Below, piece by piece: positions 28,179-37,943 of a stretch of DNA of 64,000 nucleotides. Both the position numbers and the translations under genes were made by a program. The stretch is from positions 2,561,066-2,625,065 of the forward strand of contig NZ_NJGY01000001.1 in assembly GCF_002250505.1 (NCBI RefSeq), read 5' to 3'. This DNA comes from Janthinobacterium sp. PC23-8. GTDB lineage: Bacteria > Pseudomonadota > Gammaproteobacteria > Burkholderiales > Burkholderiaceae_D. The stretch's first letter is position 1, and every line of letters begins with the position of its first letter. The notes beneath the pieces were generated by a model. That model saw only the letters and a program-made list of their open reading frames with translations, was not told the DNA's origin and searched no databases.

Positions 28179-29339
28179 ATGTTGCCGATTTCTCCTGTTT
28201 CCCTGTTGCCCCTCGACCTCGCCGACGCCACCCTGATCGGCCGCATCTGGCGCGACGGTCCCTGCGTGGTGGCCGTGCGCGGTGGTGAGGTATTCGATAT
28301 CACGGCCTCGGTGTCCACCGTGTCGGAGTTGCTGGAGCGCGACAATGCGCTCGCCTTCGTGCGCCAGGCCCAGGGCGAGTCGCTGGGCCCGGTTGCCGAA
28401 TTGCTGGCGCAGGCCTTGGACGCGCCGGCAGGCCAGCCCTTGTTGCTGGCGCCGTGCGATCTGCAGGCGGTCAAGGCCTGCGGCGTGACGTTTGCCGTCA
28501 GCCTGTTGGAGCGCGTGATCGAGGAACAGGCCGGCGGCAACGCCGACAAGGCCAACACCTTGCGCGCCGCCCTGCAGGCGACCCTGGGCAGCGATCTGTC
28601 GGCCTTGAAGCCCGGCTCGGACGCGGCGCAGCGCCTCAAGCAGCAGTTGCAGCAGCGCGGCGCCTGGTCGCAATACATGGAAGTGGGTATCGGCCCCGAC
28701 GCGGAAGTGTTTACCAAGGCCCAGCCGATGTCGTCGGTCGGCTGCGGCGCCCAAGTGGGCCTGCTGCCGGCATCGGCCTGGAACAACCCGGAGCCGGAAA
28801 TCGTGCTGGCCGTCAACAGCCGCGGCGAGGTGCTGGGGGCGACTTTGGGCAATGACGTCAACCTGCGCGATATCGAAGGGCGCAGCGCGTTGCTGTTGGG
28901 CAAGGCCAAGGACAACAACGGTTCCTGCGCCATCGGTCCCTTCATTCGCCTGTTCGATGACCGCTTTACCATCGATACCGTGCGCGACGCCGAAGTGTCG
29001 CTGCTGATCGAAGGCTTTGACGACGGTTTCGTGCTGGAGGGCGCCAGCTTCATGCGCGAAATCAGCCGCGACCCGCTCGACCTGGTGCGCCAGACGGCCG
29101 GCCAGTACCACCAGTATCCGGACGGCTTCATGCTGTTTTTGGGCACCATGTTCTCGCCCGTGAAAGACCGTGGCGCGCCGGGCGGCGGTTTTACCCACCA
29201 CCTGGGCGACCGCGTGACGATTGCCAGCCCCGCACTGGGCGCGCTGGTCAATGAAGTGCGGCATTGCGACACGATCGCACCGTGGCAGTTCGGCGTGCGC
29301 GCGCTGTACGCCAGCCTGGCGCAGCGCGGCCTGCTCTGA
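28179..29339 (+). CDS. xylX: 2-keto-3-deoxy-D-xylonate dehydratase (FAH superfamily, XylX/GguC type)
   Basis: Protein of 386 residues of the fumarylacetoacetate hydrolase superfamily. It follows the Caulobacter XylX pattern closely: LLAPCDLQAVKACGVTFAVS, then WSQYMEVGIGPDAEVFTK, WNNPEPEIVLAVNS, GNDVNLRDIEGRSALLLGKA, and the end PWQFGVRALYASLAQRGLL. The metal-binding E-x-E pattern is in NNPEPEI. In the Weimberg route XylX converts 2-keto-3-deoxy-xylonate to alpha-ketoglutarate semialdehyde. The same family is annotated as GguC/AraD1, so it may also serve the L-arabinose intermediate. xylB follows after 36 bp. Confidence 0.88.
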   Translation: MLPISPVSLLPLDLADATLIGRIWRDGPCVVAVRGGEVFDITASVSTVSELLERDNALAFVRQAQGESLGPVAELLAQALDAPAGQPLLLAPCDLQAVKACGVTFAVSLLERVIEEQAGGNADKANTLRAALQATLGSDLSALKPGSDAAQRLKQQLQQRGAWSQYMEVGIGPDAEVFTKAQPMSSVGCGAQVGLLPASAWNNPEPEIVLAVNSRGEVLGATLGNDVNLRDIEGRSALLLGKAKDNNGSCAIGPFIRLFDDRFTIDTVRDAEVSLLIEGFDDGFVLEGASFMREISRDPLDLVRQTAGQYHQYPDGFMLFLGTMFSPVKDRGAPGGGFTHHLGDRVTIASPALGALVNEVRHCDTIAPWQFGVRALYASLAQRGLL

Positions 29340-29375
29340 CCATTCAATTTACCCCATATAAAAAGAGAGAAAACA

Positions 29376-30143
29376 ATGCTGCATGCAACCTATCCCAGTC
29401 TGGCCGGCCAGCGCGTCATCATCACCGGTGGCGGCACCGGCATCGGCGTGGCCATCGTCGAAGCATTTGCGCGCCAGGGCGCCCAGGTGACCTTCCTCGA
29501 TATCGCCGAGGAAGCCTCGCGCGCGCTGCAAGCGAAATTGGCCGACCTGCCGCAGCCGCCCGTGTTCCGCTATTGCGACCTGACCGACCTGGCCGGCCTG
29601 GCTGCCACGTTTGCCGACATCGAAGCGACCTTTGGCGCAGCCGATATCCTGATCAACAACGCCGCCAACGACGACCGCCACCAGATCGAGAACGTCACGC
29701 CCGCCTACTGGGACGAGCGCATCGCGGTCAACCTGCGCCACCAGTATTTTTGCGCCCAGGCCGTGGCGCCGGCCATGCGCGCGAAAAAGCGCGGCGTGAT
29801 CCTCAACCTGGGATCGATCTCCTGGCACCTGGCGCAGCCCAACCTGTCGATCTACATGACGGCCAAGGCCGGCATCGAAGGCCTGACGCGCGGCCTGGCG
29901 CGCGACCTGGGCGGCGACGGCATCCGCGTCAACTGCATCATTCCCGGCGCCGTGCGCACACCGCGCCAGGAGCGCCTGTGGCATACGCCGGAAGCCGAAG
30001 CCATGATCCTGCAAGGCCAGTGTCTGCAGTTGCGCGTGGAGCCGGAAGACGTGGCGGCGCTGGCGCTGTTCCTGGCGTCGGACAACGCGGCCAAGTGCAC
30101 CGGGCGTGAATACTATGTCGATGCGGGCTGGTACGGCGCATGA
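29376..30143 (+). CDS. xylB: NAD-dependent D-xylose 1-dehydrogenase (SDR)
   Basis: Short-chain dehydrogenase of 255 residues very similar in pattern to Caulobacter XylB: start YPSLAGQRVIITGGGTGIG, NNAANDDRHQIENVT, YWDERIAVNLRHQYFC, LGSISWHLAQPNLSIY. The cofactor loop is residues 18-24; the catalytic residues are S147, Y160 and K164. It oxidises D-xylose (perhaps also L-arabinose) to the lactone. It overlaps xylD by 4 bp (ATGA), giving coupled translation. It must not be confused with the xylulokinase also called xylB in E. coli. Confidence 0.88.
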   Translation: MLHATYPSLAGQRVIITGGGTGIGVAIVEAFARQGAQVTFLDIAEEASRALQAKLADLPQPPVFRYCDLTDLAGLAATFADIEATFGAADILINNAANDDRHQIENVTPAYWDERIAVNLRHQYFCAQAVAPAMRAKKRGVILNLGSISWHLAQPNLSIYMTAKAGIEGLTRGLARDLGGDGIRVNCIIPGAVRTPRQERLWHTPEAEAMILQGQCLQLRVEPEDVAALALFLASDNAAKCTGREYYVDAGWYGA

Positions 30144-31936
30144 GCGACATGAAAATTCCACCATCGACTGCGCCGCGCCGCTTCCGCTCGCAGGACTGGT
30201 TCGACAATCCCGACCATATCGACATGACGGCGCTTTATCTCGAGCGCTTCATGAACTACGGGATTACGGCTGAAGAGCTGCGCTCGGGCCGGCCCATCAT
30301 CGGCATCGCCCAAAGCGGCAGCGACATCAGCCCGTGCAACCGCATCCACCTGGACCTGGCCAAGCGTGTGCGCGACGGCATCCGCGACGCGGGCGGCATT
30401 CCGATGGAGTTCCCGCTGCACCCGATCTTCGAGAACTGCCGCAGGCCTACAGCCGCGCTGGACCGCAACCTGGCCTACCTGGGCCTGGTGGAGATCCTGC
30501 ACGGCTACCCGATCGACGCGGTGGTGCTGACCACCGGCTGCGACAAGACCACGCCGGCGCAACTGATGGCTGCCGCCACGGTGGACATTCCCGCTATCGT
30601 GCTGTCGGGCGGCCCCATGCTCGACGGCTGGATGGACGGTGAGCTGGTCGGCTCGGGCGCGGCCATCTGGAAAGGCCGCCGACAGTTGTCCGCCGGCCTG
30701 ATCGACAACGACAAATTCCTGCAGATCGCGGCCGCTTCGGCACCGTCGGCCGGCCACTGCAACACCATGGGCACGGCCTCGACCATGAACGCACTGGCCG
30801 AAGCGCTGGGCATGTCGCTCACCGGCTGCTCGGCGATCCCCGCGCCGTACCGCGAACGGGGCCAGATCGCCTATGAAACGGGGCGCCGCATCGTCGCCCT
30901 GGCGCATGACGACGTGCGCCCGTCGACCATCCTCACGCGTGAAGCATTCCTGGACGCGATCATCGTCAACGCGGCCATCGGCGGCTCGACCAACGCCCAG
31001 CCGCACCTGATGGCGATGGCGCGCCACGCCGGCGTCGAGCTCCATTCCAGCGACTGGATGGCGCATGGCTACGACGTGCCGCTGCTATTGAACATGCAGC
31101 CGGCCGGGAAATATCTGGGCGAACGCTTCCACCGCGCCGGCGGCGTGCCGGCCATCATGTGGGAACTGCAGCAGGCAGGCCTGCTGCACGCGAACCGCCC
31201 GACGGTCACCGGCAAGACGATGGCAGAGAACCTGCTTGGGCAGGAAAGCAATGACCGCGAAATGATCCGCCCGTTTGCCGAACCGCTCAAGGAAAAAGCG
31301 GGCTTTCTGGCCCTGAAGGGCAATCTGTTCGACTTTGCCATCATGAAGACCAGCGTGATTTCGCCGGCTTTCCGCGAACGTTATCTGTCGCGCCCCGGCA
31401 GCGAGGGAATTTTCGAGGCGCGCGCCATCGTCTTCGACGGCTCAAGCGACTATCACGCCCGCATCAACGATCCGGCGCTGGCAATTGACGACAGCTGCAT
31501 GCTGGTCATGCGCGGCGCCGGCCCGGTCGGCTGGCCCGGTTCGGCCGAAGTGGTCAACATGCAGCCGCCCGACGCCCTGCTCAAGGCTGGCATATTGAAT
31601 CTGCCGACGCTGGGCGACGGACGCCAGTCGGGCACCTCGGACAGCCCGTCGATTCTGAACGCGTCGCCCGAAAGCGCCGTCGGCGGCGGCCTGGCCTTGC
31701 TGCGCACGGGAGATTTGATTCGCGTCAACTTGCAAGAGGGCCGCTGCGACATGCTGGTCGACGACGCCGAGCTGGCGCGCCGCGCCCAGGAACTGCCGCC
31801 GGCCATCAACGACAGTTCCACGCCATGGCAGGAAATCTACCGCGCCAGCGTGGGCCAGCTCGAAACGGGCGCCTGCATGGAGCTGGCGCTGAAATACCGC
31901 GCCGTCGGCCAGACCCTGCCACGGCATAACCATTGA
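30140..31936 (+). CDS. xylD: D-xylonate dehydratase (IlvD/EDD family)
   Basis: Protein of 598 residues that removes water from D-xylonate to give 2-keto-3-deoxyxylonate, using an iron-sulfur cluster and Mg. It follows Caulobacter XylD closely: RFRSQDWFDNPDHIDMTALY, YGITAEELRSGRPIIGIAQS, and the end LPRHNH. Cluster cysteines are in DISPCNRIH, TTGCDKTTPA and SAGHCNTMGTA. It forms a tight xylX-xylB-xylD block. A 76-bp gap separates it from xylF. A second IlvD/EDD enzyme of another subgroup lies at 38954. Confidence 0.92.
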   Translation: MSDMKIPPSTAPRRFRSQDWFDNPDHIDMTALYLERFMNYGITAEELRSGRPIIGIAQSGSDISPCNRIHLDLAKRVRDGIRDAGGIPMEFPLHPIFENCRRPTAALDRNLAYLGLVEILHGYPIDAVVLTTGCDKTTPAQLMAAATVDIPAIVLSGGPMLDGWMDGELVGSGAAIWKGRRQLSAGLIDNDKFLQIAAASAPSAGHCNTMGTASTMNALAEALGMSLTGCSAIPAPYRERGQIAYETGRRIVALAHDDVRPSTILTREAFLDAIIVNAAIGGSTNAQPHLMAMARHAGVELHSSDWMAHGYDVPLLLNMQPAGKYLGERFHRAGGVPAIMWELQQAGLLHANRPTVTGKTMAENLLGQESNDREMIRPFAEPLKEKAGFLALKGNLFDFAIMKTSVISPAFRERYLSRPGSEGIFEARAIVFDGSSDYHARINDPALAIDDSCMLVMRGAGPVGWPGSAEVVNMQPPDALLKAGILNLPTLGDGRQSGTSDSPSILNASPESAVGGGLALLRTGDLIRVNLQEGRCDMLVDDAELARRAQELPPAINDSSTPWQEIYRASVGQLETGACMELALKYRAVGQTLPRHNH

Positions 31937-32012
31937 GACCAACCGAGCCCCCCTTTTTCAGCAGCACCCGTAGTTCAAAACGTCGTTAATAAAATCCACA
32001 AGGAGACACACC

Positions 32013-33014
32013 ATGAACAAGATCATCAGCGCCGCCATCATGACCGCCATGCTGGCAATGACCAGCAGCGCCGCCCTGGCCGACGCCAAAAACCCGAAAA
32101 TCGGCTTTTCCATCGACGACCTGCGCGTTGAACGCTGGACGCGCGACCGCGACTTCTTTATCGCCGCCGCCGAAAAGCAGGGCGCCAAGGTCTTCGTGCA
32201 ATCGGCCGACGCCAGCGAGCAGCGCCAGATTTCGCAGATCGAAAACCTGATCTCGCGCGGCGTCGACGTGCTGGTGATCGTGCCGTTCAATGCGACGGTC
32301 CTCAACAACACCATCAAGGAAGCCAAAAAGGCCGGCATCAAGGTGCTGTCGTATGACCGTTTGATCCTGGGTGCCGATATCGACGCCTACATTTCGTTCG
32401 ACAATGAAAAAGTCGGCGAAATGCAGGCCGAAGGCGTGACCAAGCTGCAACCGAAGGGGAACTACTACCTGCTGGGCGGCTCGCCCACCGACAACAATGC
32501 CAAGATGCTGCGCGAAGGCCAGATGAAGGTCCTGAAACCGTTCATCGACAAGGGCGACATCAAGATCGTTGGCCAGCAATGGGTCAAGGACTGGAGCGCC
32601 ACCGAAGCGCTGTCCATCGTCGAAAACGCGCTGACGGCCAACAACAACAAGATCGACGCCATCGTCGCCTCGAACGACGGCACGGCCGGTGGCGCCATCC
32701 AGGCGCTGGCCGCGCAAAAACTGGCCGGCAAGGTACCGGTATCGGGCCAGGACGCCGATCTGGCCGCCGTCAAGCGCGTGATCGCCGGCACCCAGGCCAT
32801 GACGGTCTACAAACCGCTCAAAACCATCGCCTCGGAAGCGGCCAAACTGGCGGTGCAACTGGCGCGCAACGAAAAGCCGGCCTACAACTCCAGCTATGAC
32901 AACGGTCTGAAAAAAGTCAGCACCGTGCTGCTCAAACCGACGCCGCTGACCAAGGCCAATGTCAATATTCTGGTGGACGACGGCTTCTATACCAAGGCGC
33001 AGCTGGGTAATTGA
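32013..33014 (+). CDS. xylF: D-xylose ABC importer, periplasmic binding protein
   Basis: Solute-binding protein of 333 residues. There is a signal peptide ([20 protein letters not shown], cleavage near ALA-DA), then [21 protein letters not shown], the xylose-binding N-terminus with key contacts in ERW and RD. The hinge and ligand segments [34 protein letters not shown] and [15 protein letters not shown] are typical of XylF. AAGGAG precedes the ATG. A strong hairpin separates it from xylG, as for the other binding-protein genes of the window. Confidence 0.94.
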   Translation: MNKIISAAIMTAMLAMTSSAALADAKNPKIGFSIDDLRVERWTRDRDFFIAAAEKQGAKVFVQSADASEQRQISQIENLISRGVDVLVIVPFNATVLNNTIKEAKKAGIKVLSYDRLILGADIDAYISFDNEKVGEMQAEGVTKLQPKGNYYLLGGSPTDNNAKMLREGQMKVLKPFIDKGDIKIVGQQWVKDWSATEALSIVENALTANNNKIDAIVASNDGTAGGAIQALAAQKLAGKVPVSGQDADLAAVKRVIAGTQAMTVYKPLKTIASEAAKLAVQLARNEKPAYNSSYDNGLKKVSTVLLKPTPLTKANVNILVDDGFYTKAQLGN

Positions 33015-33024
33015 TTCTCCGCGC

Positions 33025-33060
33025 AATGTCGGGTTGCGCGCTGCGCGCCAACCCGGCATT
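33025..33060 (+). promoter_or_regulatory. Hairpin between xylF and xylG
   Basis: AATGTCGGGTTGCGCGC (33025-33041) pairs with GCGCGCCAACCCGGCATT (33043-33060) with one bulge and one wobble. There is no U-tract, so it is more likely a stability element that favours xylF over the downstream membrane components. Confidence 0.65.
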
Positions 33061-33088
33061 TCTCCCTGTATCTGCAACGAGAGTGAGC

Positions 33089-34660
33089 ATGCTTGACTAT
33101 CTGCTTGAAATGAAAGGCATCGTCAAACAGTTTGGCGGTGTCCGCGCGCTTGATGGCATCGACCTGCAGGTGCGGGCTGGCGAGTGCATTGGCCTGTGCG
33201 GCGAGAATGGCGCCGGCAAGTCGACCCTGATGAAGGTGCTGTCGGGCGTGTACCCGCACGGCACCTGGGATGGCGAAATCCTGTGGGATGGCCAGCCCTT
33301 GCGCGCCGGCTCGATCCGCGATACCGAGGCCGCCGGCATCATCATCATCCACCAGGAACTGATGCTGGTGCCGCAGCTGTCGGTGGCCGAAAACATTTTC
33401 ATGGGGCGCGAGATTACCTTGCCTGGCGGGCGCATGAATTATGGCGCCATGTACCAGCGCGCCGACGAGCTGCTGCGCGAACTGAAGATCCCCGAATTGA
33501 ACGTGGCGCTGCCGGTAATGAATTACGGCGGCGGCCACCAGCAGCTGGTGGAGATCGCCAAGGCGCTCAACAAGAATGCGCGTTTGCTGATTCTCGACGA
33601 ACCGTCGTCGTCGCTGACGGCGTCCGAAATCGCCGTGCTGCTCGATATTATCCGCGCCCTGAAGGCCAAGGGCGTCACCTGCATCTATATTTCGCACAAG
33701 CTCGATGAAGTGGCGGCCATCTGCGACACCATCGTCGTGATCCGCGACGGCAAGCATATCGCCACCACGCCGATGGCGCAGATGAATGTCGAACGCATCA
33801 TCTCGCAAATGGTCGGCCGCGAAATGAACCAGCTCTATCCGCAGCGCGCGAAAAAAGAATCGATTGGCGAAGTGCTGTTCGAGGCGCGCCACGTGAGCTG
33901 CATCGACGCCGACAACCCGCAACGCAAACGTGTCGACGATGTCTCTTTCAGTTTGCGCAAGGGAGAAATCCTTGGCATCGCCGGGCTGGTCGGGGCAGGG
34001 CGCACGGAGCTCGTCTCCGCCTTGTTCGGCGCCTACCAGGGGCCGTGCCAGGCCGAAGTGTGGCTCGATGGCCGCCAGATCGACACCAGCTCGCCGCAAA
34101 AGGCGATCGCCATGGGCCTGGCGATGGTGCCCGAAGACCGCAAGCACCACGGCATCGTGCCGGACCTCGACGTGGGCCAGAACATCACCCTGTCGGTGCT
34201 GGGCCAGTTCGCGCGCGCCACGCGCATCGATGGCAACGCCGAGCTGACGGCCGTGCGCGGCGAGATCGCCCAGCTGGAACTGAAAACGGCCAGCCCGTCG
34301 CTGCCGATCACCAGCCTGTCGGGCGGCAACCAGCAAAAGGCCGTGCTGGCCAAGATGCTGCTGACGCGCCCCCGCGTGCTGATTCTCGACGAACCGACGC
34401 GCGGCGTCGATGTGGGCGCCAAATATGAAATCTACAAGCTGATGCTGGCGCTGGCCGACCAGGGCGTGGCCATCATCATGGTCTCGTCCGAGCTGGCCGA
34501 AGTGCTGGGCGTGTCGGACCGGGTGCTGGTGATGGGCGAAGGCCGCTTGCGCGGCGACTTTATCAACGATGGCCTGAGCCAGGAGACCGTGCTGGCGGCG
34601 GCGCTCGACCAGCGTCCGGCGCCAGGCGCCACTACTGCAAACAAGGAACCTGCCGCATGA
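33089..34660 (+). CDS. xylG: D-xylose ABC importer, ATP-binding protein
   Basis: Tandem nucleotide-binding protein of 523 residues. ATG 33089 ([18 protein letters not shown]) is chosen; the open frame runs further upstream through the hairpin but has no better start. The first P-loop is [12 protein letters not shown], Walker [12 protein letters not shown]; the second half has [26 protein letters not shown] and [19 protein letters not shown]. It overlaps xylH by 4 bp (ATGA). It powers uptake with XylF and XylH at the inner membrane. Confidence 0.94.
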   Translation: MLDYLLEMKGIVKQFGGVRALDGIDLQVRAGECIGLCGENGAGKSTLMKVLSGVYPHGTWDGEILWDGQPLRAGSIRDTEAAGIIIIHQELMLVPQLSVAENIFMGREITLPGGRMNYGAMYQRADELLRELKIPELNVALPVMNYGGGHQQLVEIAKALNKNARLLILDEPSSSLTASEIAVLLDIIRALKAKGVTCIYISHKLDEVAAICDTIVVIRDGKHIATTPMAQMNVERIISQMVGREMNQLYPQRAKKESIGEVLFEARHVSCIDADNPQRKRVDDVSFSLRKGEILGIAGLVGAGRTELVSALFGAYQGPCQAEVWLDGRQIDTSSPQKAIAMGLAMVPEDRKHHGIVPDLDVGQNITLSVLGQFARATRIDGNAELTAVRGEIAQLELKTASPSLPITSLSGGNQQKAVLAKMLLTRPRVLILDEPTRGVDVGAKYEIYKLMLALADQGVAIIMVSSELAEVLGVSDRVLVMGEGRLRGDFINDGLSQETVLAAALDQRPAPGATTANKEPAA

Positions 34661-35799
34661 ATACGCATAGCGTGAAACAGCTTTTCACCCAATACAAGAT
34701 GCTGGCCCTGCTGATCGCGGTGGCGCTGATCTGGGCCTTTTTTTCGTGGAAGACCGAAGGCAGCTTCGTCACCCCGCGCAACCTGTCGAACCTGCTGCGC
34801 CAGATGTCGGTCACCGGCATCCTGGCCTGCGGCATGGTGCTGGTGATTATCGCCGGCGAAATCGACCTGTCGATCGGCTCTTTGCTGGGCCTGTTGGGCG
34901 GCGTCGCTGCCGTGCTCGATGTCACGCAGCACTGGCCGCTGGCGCTGAACCTGATGGCGGTGCTCGGCTGCGGCCTGGTGATCGGTCTGTTGAACGGCTA
35001 CCTGACGGCGTACCGGGGCATCCCCTCGTTTATCGTGGGCCTGGGCGGCATGCTGGCCTATCGCGGCATTTTGCTCGGTATCACCGGCGGCATCACGGTC
35101 GCTCCCGTGTCCGAGCCGATGGTCTACCTGGGCCAGGGCTACCTGCCGGCCACGCCGGGCGTGGTGCTGGGCGTGTTCCTGTTCGTGCTGGCGGCATTTT
35201 TGACCTGGCGTGGCCGCGCCAGCCGCGCCCAGCACGGCCTGCCACAAACGGCGGTGTGGGTCGACACCCTGCGCGTGGCCGTGATCGGCGCCGTGCTGTA
35301 TGCGTTTGTGCGCACCCTGAACGGCTATGAAGGCATTCCGCTGCCGGTGCTGCTGCTGCTGGCGCTGTTGGGCCTGTTCAGCTATATCACCAGCCAGACC
35401 GTGTTCGGCCGCCGCATTTATGCCGTCGGCAGCAATATGGAGGCGACGCGCCTGTCGGGCATCAACGTGAAAGCCGTCAAGCTATGGATCTTCGGCATCA
35501 TGGGCCTGATGTGCGCGCTTGCCGGCCTGATCAACACGGGCCGCCTGGCCGCCGGTTCCCCCTCGGCCGGCACCTTCAGCGAACTCGATGCCATCGCCGC
35601 CTGCTTTATCGGCGGCACCTCGATGCGCGGCGGCTCGGGCACCGTCTACGGCGCGCTGATCGGCGCACTGGTGATGGCCAGCCTGGACAACGGCATGTCG
35701 ATGCTCGACGTCGACACGTATTGGCAGATGATCGTGAAAGGCAGTATTCTCACCCTCGCCGTCTGGGTTGATGTCAGCACAAGAGCGGGACGCCGGTAA
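34657..35799 (+). CDS. xylH: D-xylose ABC importer, permease
   Basis: Membrane permease of 380 residues with about ten helices. It has the family segments [38 protein letters not shown], and [20 protein letters not shown]. Its start overlaps xylG. It is followed by a 70-bp gap with a small GGGACG-CGTCCC hairpin (35826-35843) and then xylR. Compared with gguB it is shorter and belongs to the XylH subgroup. Confidence 0.93.
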   Translation: MNTHSVKQLFTQYKMLALLIAVALIWAFFSWKTEGSFVTPRNLSNLLRQMSVTGILACGMVLVIIAGEIDLSIGSLLGLLGGVAAVLDVTQHWPLALNLMAVLGCGLVIGLLNGYLTAYRGIPSFIVGLGGMLAYRGILLGITGGITVAPVSEPMVYLGQGYLPATPGVVLGVFLFVLAAFLTWRGRASRAQHGLPQTAVWVDTLRVAVIGAVLYAFVRTLNGYEGIPLPVLLLLALLGLFSYITSQTVFGRRIYAVGSNMEATRLSGINVKAVKLWIFGIMGLMCALAGLINTGRLAAGSPSAGTFSELDAIAACFIGGTSMRGGSGTVYGALIGALVMASLDNGMSMLDVDTYWQMIVKGSILTLAVWVDVSTRAGRR

Positions 35800-35869
35800 G
35801 AGAACCGATGCGTGACAGGCAGCCAGGGACGACGATACGTCCCGGCCGCCACATGGAGGAGACACCCAC

Positions 35870-37063
35870 ATGAAGATGCCGACTGCGCACCGCATCGCGC
35901 TGCTTTTCAATGGCAACAAGATCTATGACCGCGACATCATCGCCGGCATCGCGGCGTATCTGAACACCACGCGCGTGTCGTGGGATCTGTTCCTGGAAGA
36001 GGATTTCCGCTGCCGCCTGCCCGGCATCGAACGCTGGCAGGGCGACGGCATTATCGCCGACTTCGACGACCCGGCCGTCTGCGCGGCGCTGGCCAACAGC
36101 CATCTGCCGGTGGTGGCGGTGGGCGGCTCGTATGCCAAGGACAGCGGCTATCCGGCCGGCATTCCCTATGTGGCGACCGACAATTTCAAGATCGTCAAGC
36201 TGGCCTACGACCACCTGGTCGAAGCGGGATTGAGCCGCTTTGCCTGTTTCAGCCTGCCCGAGGCGGACGTGAACCGCTGGGCGCAGGAGCGCGAGACGGC
36301 GTTTTGCAGCCTGATGGAACGCGACCATATGCGCGCCGATGTGTACCGCGGCGTGGCCACCAGCGCGCCGTCGTGGGACGAGGCGGTCGAGCAGCAGATC
36401 GCCTGGTTGAACAGCCTGGAAAAACCGGTCGGCATCATCGCGGTCAGCGACGCGCGCGCGCGCCAGCTGCTGCAGGCCTGCATGCATGCGGGCATCGCCG
36501 TGCCCGAGCAGGTGGCGCTGATCGGCATCGACAACGATCCGCTGGCGCGCATGCTCACGCGCATTCCCTTGAGTTCCGTGATCCAGGGCGCCGAAGAGAT
36601 GGGCCGCACGGCCGCGCACCTGCTGCACCAGATGCTGAACGGTGCGCGCCTGGCCGAGACCCGCATCCTGGTGCCGCCGGCCGGTTTGAACGTGCTGGCC
36701 TCGACCCGGCACCAGCCGTTCCAGCATCCGCAGGTGATGCAGGCGCGCCATTTCATTCGCCAGTACGCCTGCCAGGGCATCAAGACCGATCAGGTGGCCG
36801 ACTACGTGGGCGTGTCGCGCTCGACGCTGGAAGCGCATTTCCGCCACGAGCTGGGGCGCAGCGTGCACGACGAGATCCTGCACTTCAAGCTCGACGCGGC
36901 CAAGACCCTCCTCACGCGCGAACCGGGCCAGGTGGCCGAGGTCGCCGTGCGCTGCGGCTTTACCACGGTGCAGTACATGCACGCCGTCTTCAAGCGCGAA
37001 CTCGGCTGCACGCCGCGCGAATTCCAGCTGCGCAGCCGGTCGCCTCAGGCGGCCGCCCCATGA
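35870..37063 (+). CDS. xylR: Xylose operon regulator XylR (AraC type with LacI-like sensor)
   Basis: Regulator of 397 residues. The N-terminal two thirds form a periplasmic-binding-like sensor for xylose (HRIALLFNGNKIYDRDIIAGI, GGSYAKDSGYPAGIPYVATDN, IAVSDARARQLLQACMHAGI, LIGIDNDPLARMLTRIPLSS). The C-terminal AraC domain has two helix-turn-helix units (KTDQVADYVGVSRSTLEAHF and VAEVAVRCGFTTVQYMHAVFK). A very good GGAGGAG site precedes the ATG. It likely activates the xylF and xylX operons in the presence of xylose. It overlaps the next gene by 4 bp. Confidence 0.92.
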   Translation: MKMPTAHRIALLFNGNKIYDRDIIAGIAAYLNTTRVSWDLFLEEDFRCRLPGIERWQGDGIIADFDDPAVCAALANSHLPVVAVGGSYAKDSGYPAGIPYVATDNFKIVKLAYDHLVEAGLSRFACFSLPEADVNRWAQERETAFCSLMERDHMRADVYRGVATSAPSWDEAVEQQIAWLNSLEKPVGIIAVSDARARQLLQACMHAGIAVPEQVALIGIDNDPLARMLTRIPLSSVIQGAEEMGRTAAHLLHQMLNGARLAETRILVPPAGLNVLASTRHQPFQHPQVMQARHFIRQYACQGIKTDQVADYVGVSRSTLEAHFRHELGRSVHDEILHFKLDAAKTLLTREPGQVAEVAVRCGFTTVQYMHAVFKRELGCTPREFQLRSRSPQAAAP

Positions 37064-37866
37064 CCATGACTGTCTGCGCCGGCAGTGATACCCTGCATAC
37101 CCTTTGCAACAGCCGCGGCATGCGGGTGCAGGTCAACCCGCACGATGCCAGCCTGGCGTCGTGGTGGGCGCCCGACCGCTACGGCCGCCTGGCCGATGTA
37201 CTCGAGCATGCGATAGCCAGGCCCGCCAGCGAAGTAGCAGCGCCGCGCTGGCAGTGCGAGGCGGCCAGCGAGGCCGGCCTCGAGCTGCGTCTGGCGCAGG
37301 ACGGCCTGTGCGTGCGCCTGCGCTACCGGCTGGAAGACAATGGTGGCCTGCGCATCGATTGCGAGGCGGTGGCCATCGCGCCGGCGCGCATCGGCCTGGC
37401 CGCGCCCGCGTTCAACCTGCATGGCGGCGGCATGGTTGCCGACCATGTGCTGCGCGTGGCGGCCGACCATTACGTGCCGGCCCTGCCGGCCGCTGATGTG
37501 ATCGATGTGGCCGGCAGCGCGTTCGACTTCCGCCACCCGGCGCCGCTGGGCGCGCGCCTGGCCTGGCCGGGCGCCCAGCCGGCCGGCACGGTGGGCTTCG
37601 ACCATGGCTTCTGCCTGGCCGGCGACGGCCTGCTGCGCGAAGCGGCGCGCGTGGCCGACCCCGCTTCTGGCCGCGAGCTGCGCTTTTTTACCACCCAGCC
37701 GCGGCTGCATCTGCAGTCGGACAGCCGGCGCTTTTGCCTGGCCACCGAGGCGCTCGAGATACCGTGTGGCGCAGCGATGCGGCATACTTTCGTGTATCGT
37801 CTGGGGGTACAGGATATCGATGCGTTTGACATATCAGAATCGATATCGGTGGCGTTAAATAAGTGA
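37060..37866 (+). CDS. Aldose 1-epimerase-like protein
   Basis: Protein of 268 residues of the galactose mutarotase-like superfamily. Recognisable parts are PAFNLHGGG (the FNLxG strand), ADHYVPALPAADVIDVAGSAFDFR and VGFDHGFCLAG. The C-terminal segment CLATEALEIPCGAAMRHTFVYRLG is shorter than in classic GalM, and the normal ETQxxPD acid motif is not obvious, so activity is uncertain. It overlaps the xylR stop by ATGA and so is in the same transcript. A role in interconverting sugar anomers before the 1-dehydrogenase fits the context. Confidence 0.72.
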   Translation: MTMTVCAGSDTLHTLCNSRGMRVQVNPHDASLASWWAPDRYGRLADVLEHAIARPASEVAAPRWQCEAASEAGLELRLAQDGLCVRLRYRLEDNGGLRIDCEAVAIAPARIGLAAPAFNLHGGGMVADHVLRVAADHYVPALPAADVIDVAGSAFDFRHPAPLGARLAWPGAQPAGTVGFDHGFCLAGDGLLREAARVADPASGRELRFFTTQPRLHLQSDSRRFCLATEALEIPCGAAMRHTFVYRLGVQDIDAFDISESISVALNK

Positions 37867-37896
37867 TTGGTCAGATATGCCGCGCGGTTCTAACAT
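37867..37896 (+). promoter_or_regulatory. Possible promoter of the dgoK operon
   Basis: TTGGTC (37867-37872) and TAACAT (37891-37896) are 18 bp apart in the 77-bp gap before dgoK. A short GGGC-GCCC stem followed by a T-run lies just downstream and could attenuate. Both signals are weak. Confidence 0.3.
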
Positions 37897-37943
37897 AGGG
37901 CAGTTTTTAGCCCCTTTTTTTACCGACGCTGCGAAACTTGCCC